DNA of 64,000 nt from Anseranas semipalmata (Eukaryota > Chordata > Aves > Anseriformes > Anseranatidae). Positions 62,656 to 64,000 of this stretch are shown here, one piece after another (the stretch's first letter is position 1; each line of letters opens with the position of its first letter). The notes beneath the pieces are model-generated. The model worked only from the letters and a program-made list of their open reading frames with translations. It was not told the DNA's origin and made no database searches. Location: the NCBI GenBank assembly GCA_013399115.1, contig VXAA01004226.1:1040-65039 (forward strand), written 5' to 3'. The translations under genes were made by a program, and so were the position numbers.

Positions 62656-63149
62656 TTATTGTGTTGAGGAAGCTTTTTTTTATATGCAACATATATGTTA
62701 CATGGAAATGCTCATGCAAGGAAGCTCCTCTGGACTGAGAAGGTTACCACTGAGCGTATAAACAAAACAAAAGTGACCATCTAGAAGAAAAACCCCACTC
62801 AATTATAGAATAAATTCTTAACGATTTTCTGCTAATAACAAAGTGAATAGAAATGACAAACCTACTTCTTGGAAAAAGAGGAACAATTCCATTCTTCATA
62901 TACTGTTCCAAAATAGACAAGATGCTATATACAGTTTCTCTCAACGAATGAAGACAAAATGTTATCTTTGGATGAGTTCACTTAAAGTCACCAAAATGAT
63001 CACTAAATATGTATTTACATAATTCCATTCACTGTAATCAAGACTGCTTTTAGCAAACAAGCTTAGATATACTTTACAGGTAACCTCTAGTCATTTACAG
63101 AACAGATTTTGTTTGTGTTGGCCAAATTTCATGTGTTTGGAATGTTTAG

Positions 63150-64000
63150 GAGATACAGAAAGAAAGTACAGGCTGAAGGGAAAGGATGCCATCGAGAGAG
63201 ACCGGGACAGGCTTGAGAGGTGGGCCCATGAGAACCTCATGGAGTTCAACAAGGCCAAGTGCAAGGTCCTGCACCTGGGTCGGAGCTATCCCAAGCACAA
63301 ATACAGGCTGGGTGGAGAATAGGTTGAGAGCAGCACTGAAGAGAAGGACTTGGAGGTTTTGGTTGATGACAAGCTCAACAAGAGCTGGCAATGTGCGCGT
63401 GCAGCCCAGAAAGCCAACCACATCCTGGGCTGCATCAAAAGAAGTGTGGCCAGCAGGTCAAGGGAGCTGATTCTCCCCCTCTACTCTGTTCTTGTGAGAC
63501 CTGGAGCACTGCGTTCAGCTCTGGGGCCCCCAGTATAAGGACATGGGACCTACTAGAGTGGGTCCAGAGGAGGGCCACGAGGATGATTAGAGGGCTGGAG
63601 CACCTCTCCTATGAAGACAGGCTGAGGGAGCTGGGGTTGTTCAGCCTGGAGAAGAGAAGACTCCGGGGAGACTTTATAGCAGCTTTCCAGTACCTAAAGG
63701 GGGCCTATGAGAAAGCTGGAGAGGGACTCTTTGTCAGGGAGTGTAGTGATAGGACAAGGGGGAATGGCTTTAAACTGAAAGAGTGTAGATTTAGATTAGA
63801 CATTAGGAAGAAATTCTTCACTCAAGGGGTGTTGAGGCACTGGAACAGGTTGCCCAGAGAAGCTGTGGATGCCCCATCCCTGGAAGTGTTCAAGGTCAGG
63901 TTGGATGGGGCTTTGAGCAACCTGGTCTAGTGGAGGTGTCCCTGCCTATGGCAGGGGGGTTGGAACCTGATGATCTTTAAGGTCCTTTCCAACCCTAAGC
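63150..64000 (+). mobile_element. CR1 LINE 3' part, 5'-truncated, runs off the right edge
   Basis: Plus-strand ORF2 from within the RT thumb region: [34 protein letters not shown], an in-frame stop at 63320-63322 where the family usually has Trp, [20 protein letters not shown] and ILGCIKRS. Near 63495-63545 small indels shift the frame. The open frame then continues to the natural stop near 63930 ([74 protein letters not shown]). The 3' UTR reaches GATGATCTTTAAGGTCC just before the edge; the terminal repeats lie beyond it. The long open stretches suggest a relatively young copy, although it cannot move by itself. Confidence 0.95.

Larger units (their letters stand above)
33045..64000 (-). other. 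DOK6: DOK6 intron 1 (3' part, runs off the right edge)
   Basis: Everything right of exon 2 is the downstream part of intron 1 in gene orientation. No exon 1 candidate (a GC-rich segment with a start codon and an IVKQGYVRIRS-type sequence) is present. The intron holds simple repeats, several CpG-enriched islands, a solo LTR at 59188-59569 and CR1 copies at 62417-62655 and 63150-64000. Human DOK6 also has very long introns, so an intron over 31 kb is expected. Confidence 0.9.

Noticed and set aside
63391..63930. 179-codon plus-strand reading frame as a host gene
   Set aside because: From about 63545 on it is CR1 ORF2, and its first part is an out-of-frame reading of the same element.
33045..64000. 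DOK6 exon 1
   Set aside because: No GC-rich first exon encoding the N-terminal IVKQGYVRIRS segment was found; it must lie beyond the right edge.
1..64000. CRISPR arrays, bacterial operons, tRNA or rRNA genes
   Set aside because: No regularly spaced repeats, no prokaryotic gene structure and no tRNA-like box A/box B pair were seen.

Overview
This window is vertebrate, almost certainly avian, DNA. It is AT-rich and low in CpG, and it carries about ten fragments of CR1 (chicken repeat 1) LINEs from several age classes plus one avian-type endogenous-retrovirus LTR. It is not bacterial: there are no operons, ribosome binding sites or long intact genes. Almost every open reading frame is either chance or a piece of CR1.

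The one host gene I can support is DOK6 (docking protein 6), on the minus strand. Two short exons are visible with proper splice sites. The exon at 33044-32937 (108 nt, codons 23-58) and the exon at 11624-11510 (115 nt, codons 59-96 plus one base) together encode much of the N-terminal PH domain. The residues match DOK6 rather than its paralogues DOK4 and DOK5. The window is therefore the 3' part of intron 1 (64000-33045), exon 2, the whole of intron 2 (21,312 bp), exon 3 and the 5' part of intron 3 (11509-1). Exon 1 and exon 4 onwards lie outside.

Intron 3 part (1-11509): an internally deleted CR1 at 1-915 that keeps ORF1 esterase, the ORF1/ORF2 junction and the ORF2 C-terminus, then unique AT-rich sequence, then a decayed CR1 endonuclease/RT copy at 8066-10085. 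Intron 2 (11625-32936): a very old CR1 RT relic near 12.8-13.1 kb, CR1 copies near 14.5, 19.7, 24.8 and 26.8-27.7 kb (the last a head-to-head pair), and an unclassified block at 29.85-30.92 kb. Intron 1 part (33045-64000): mostly unique AT-rich sequence with simple repeats and a few GC/CpG-enriched islands (35.4, 38.6, 53.4 and 58.4 kb), a solo LTR at 59.2 kb, and two oppositely oriented CR1 copies at 62.4 and 63.15-64.0 kb.

I found no tRNA, rRNA, CRISPR or intact mobile element, and no convincing new multi-gene system. The best leads are the in-frame internally deleted CR1, four perfect 11-bp-arm hairpins, the unclassified 30-kb block, and the CpG-enriched intronic islands that may be regulatory.
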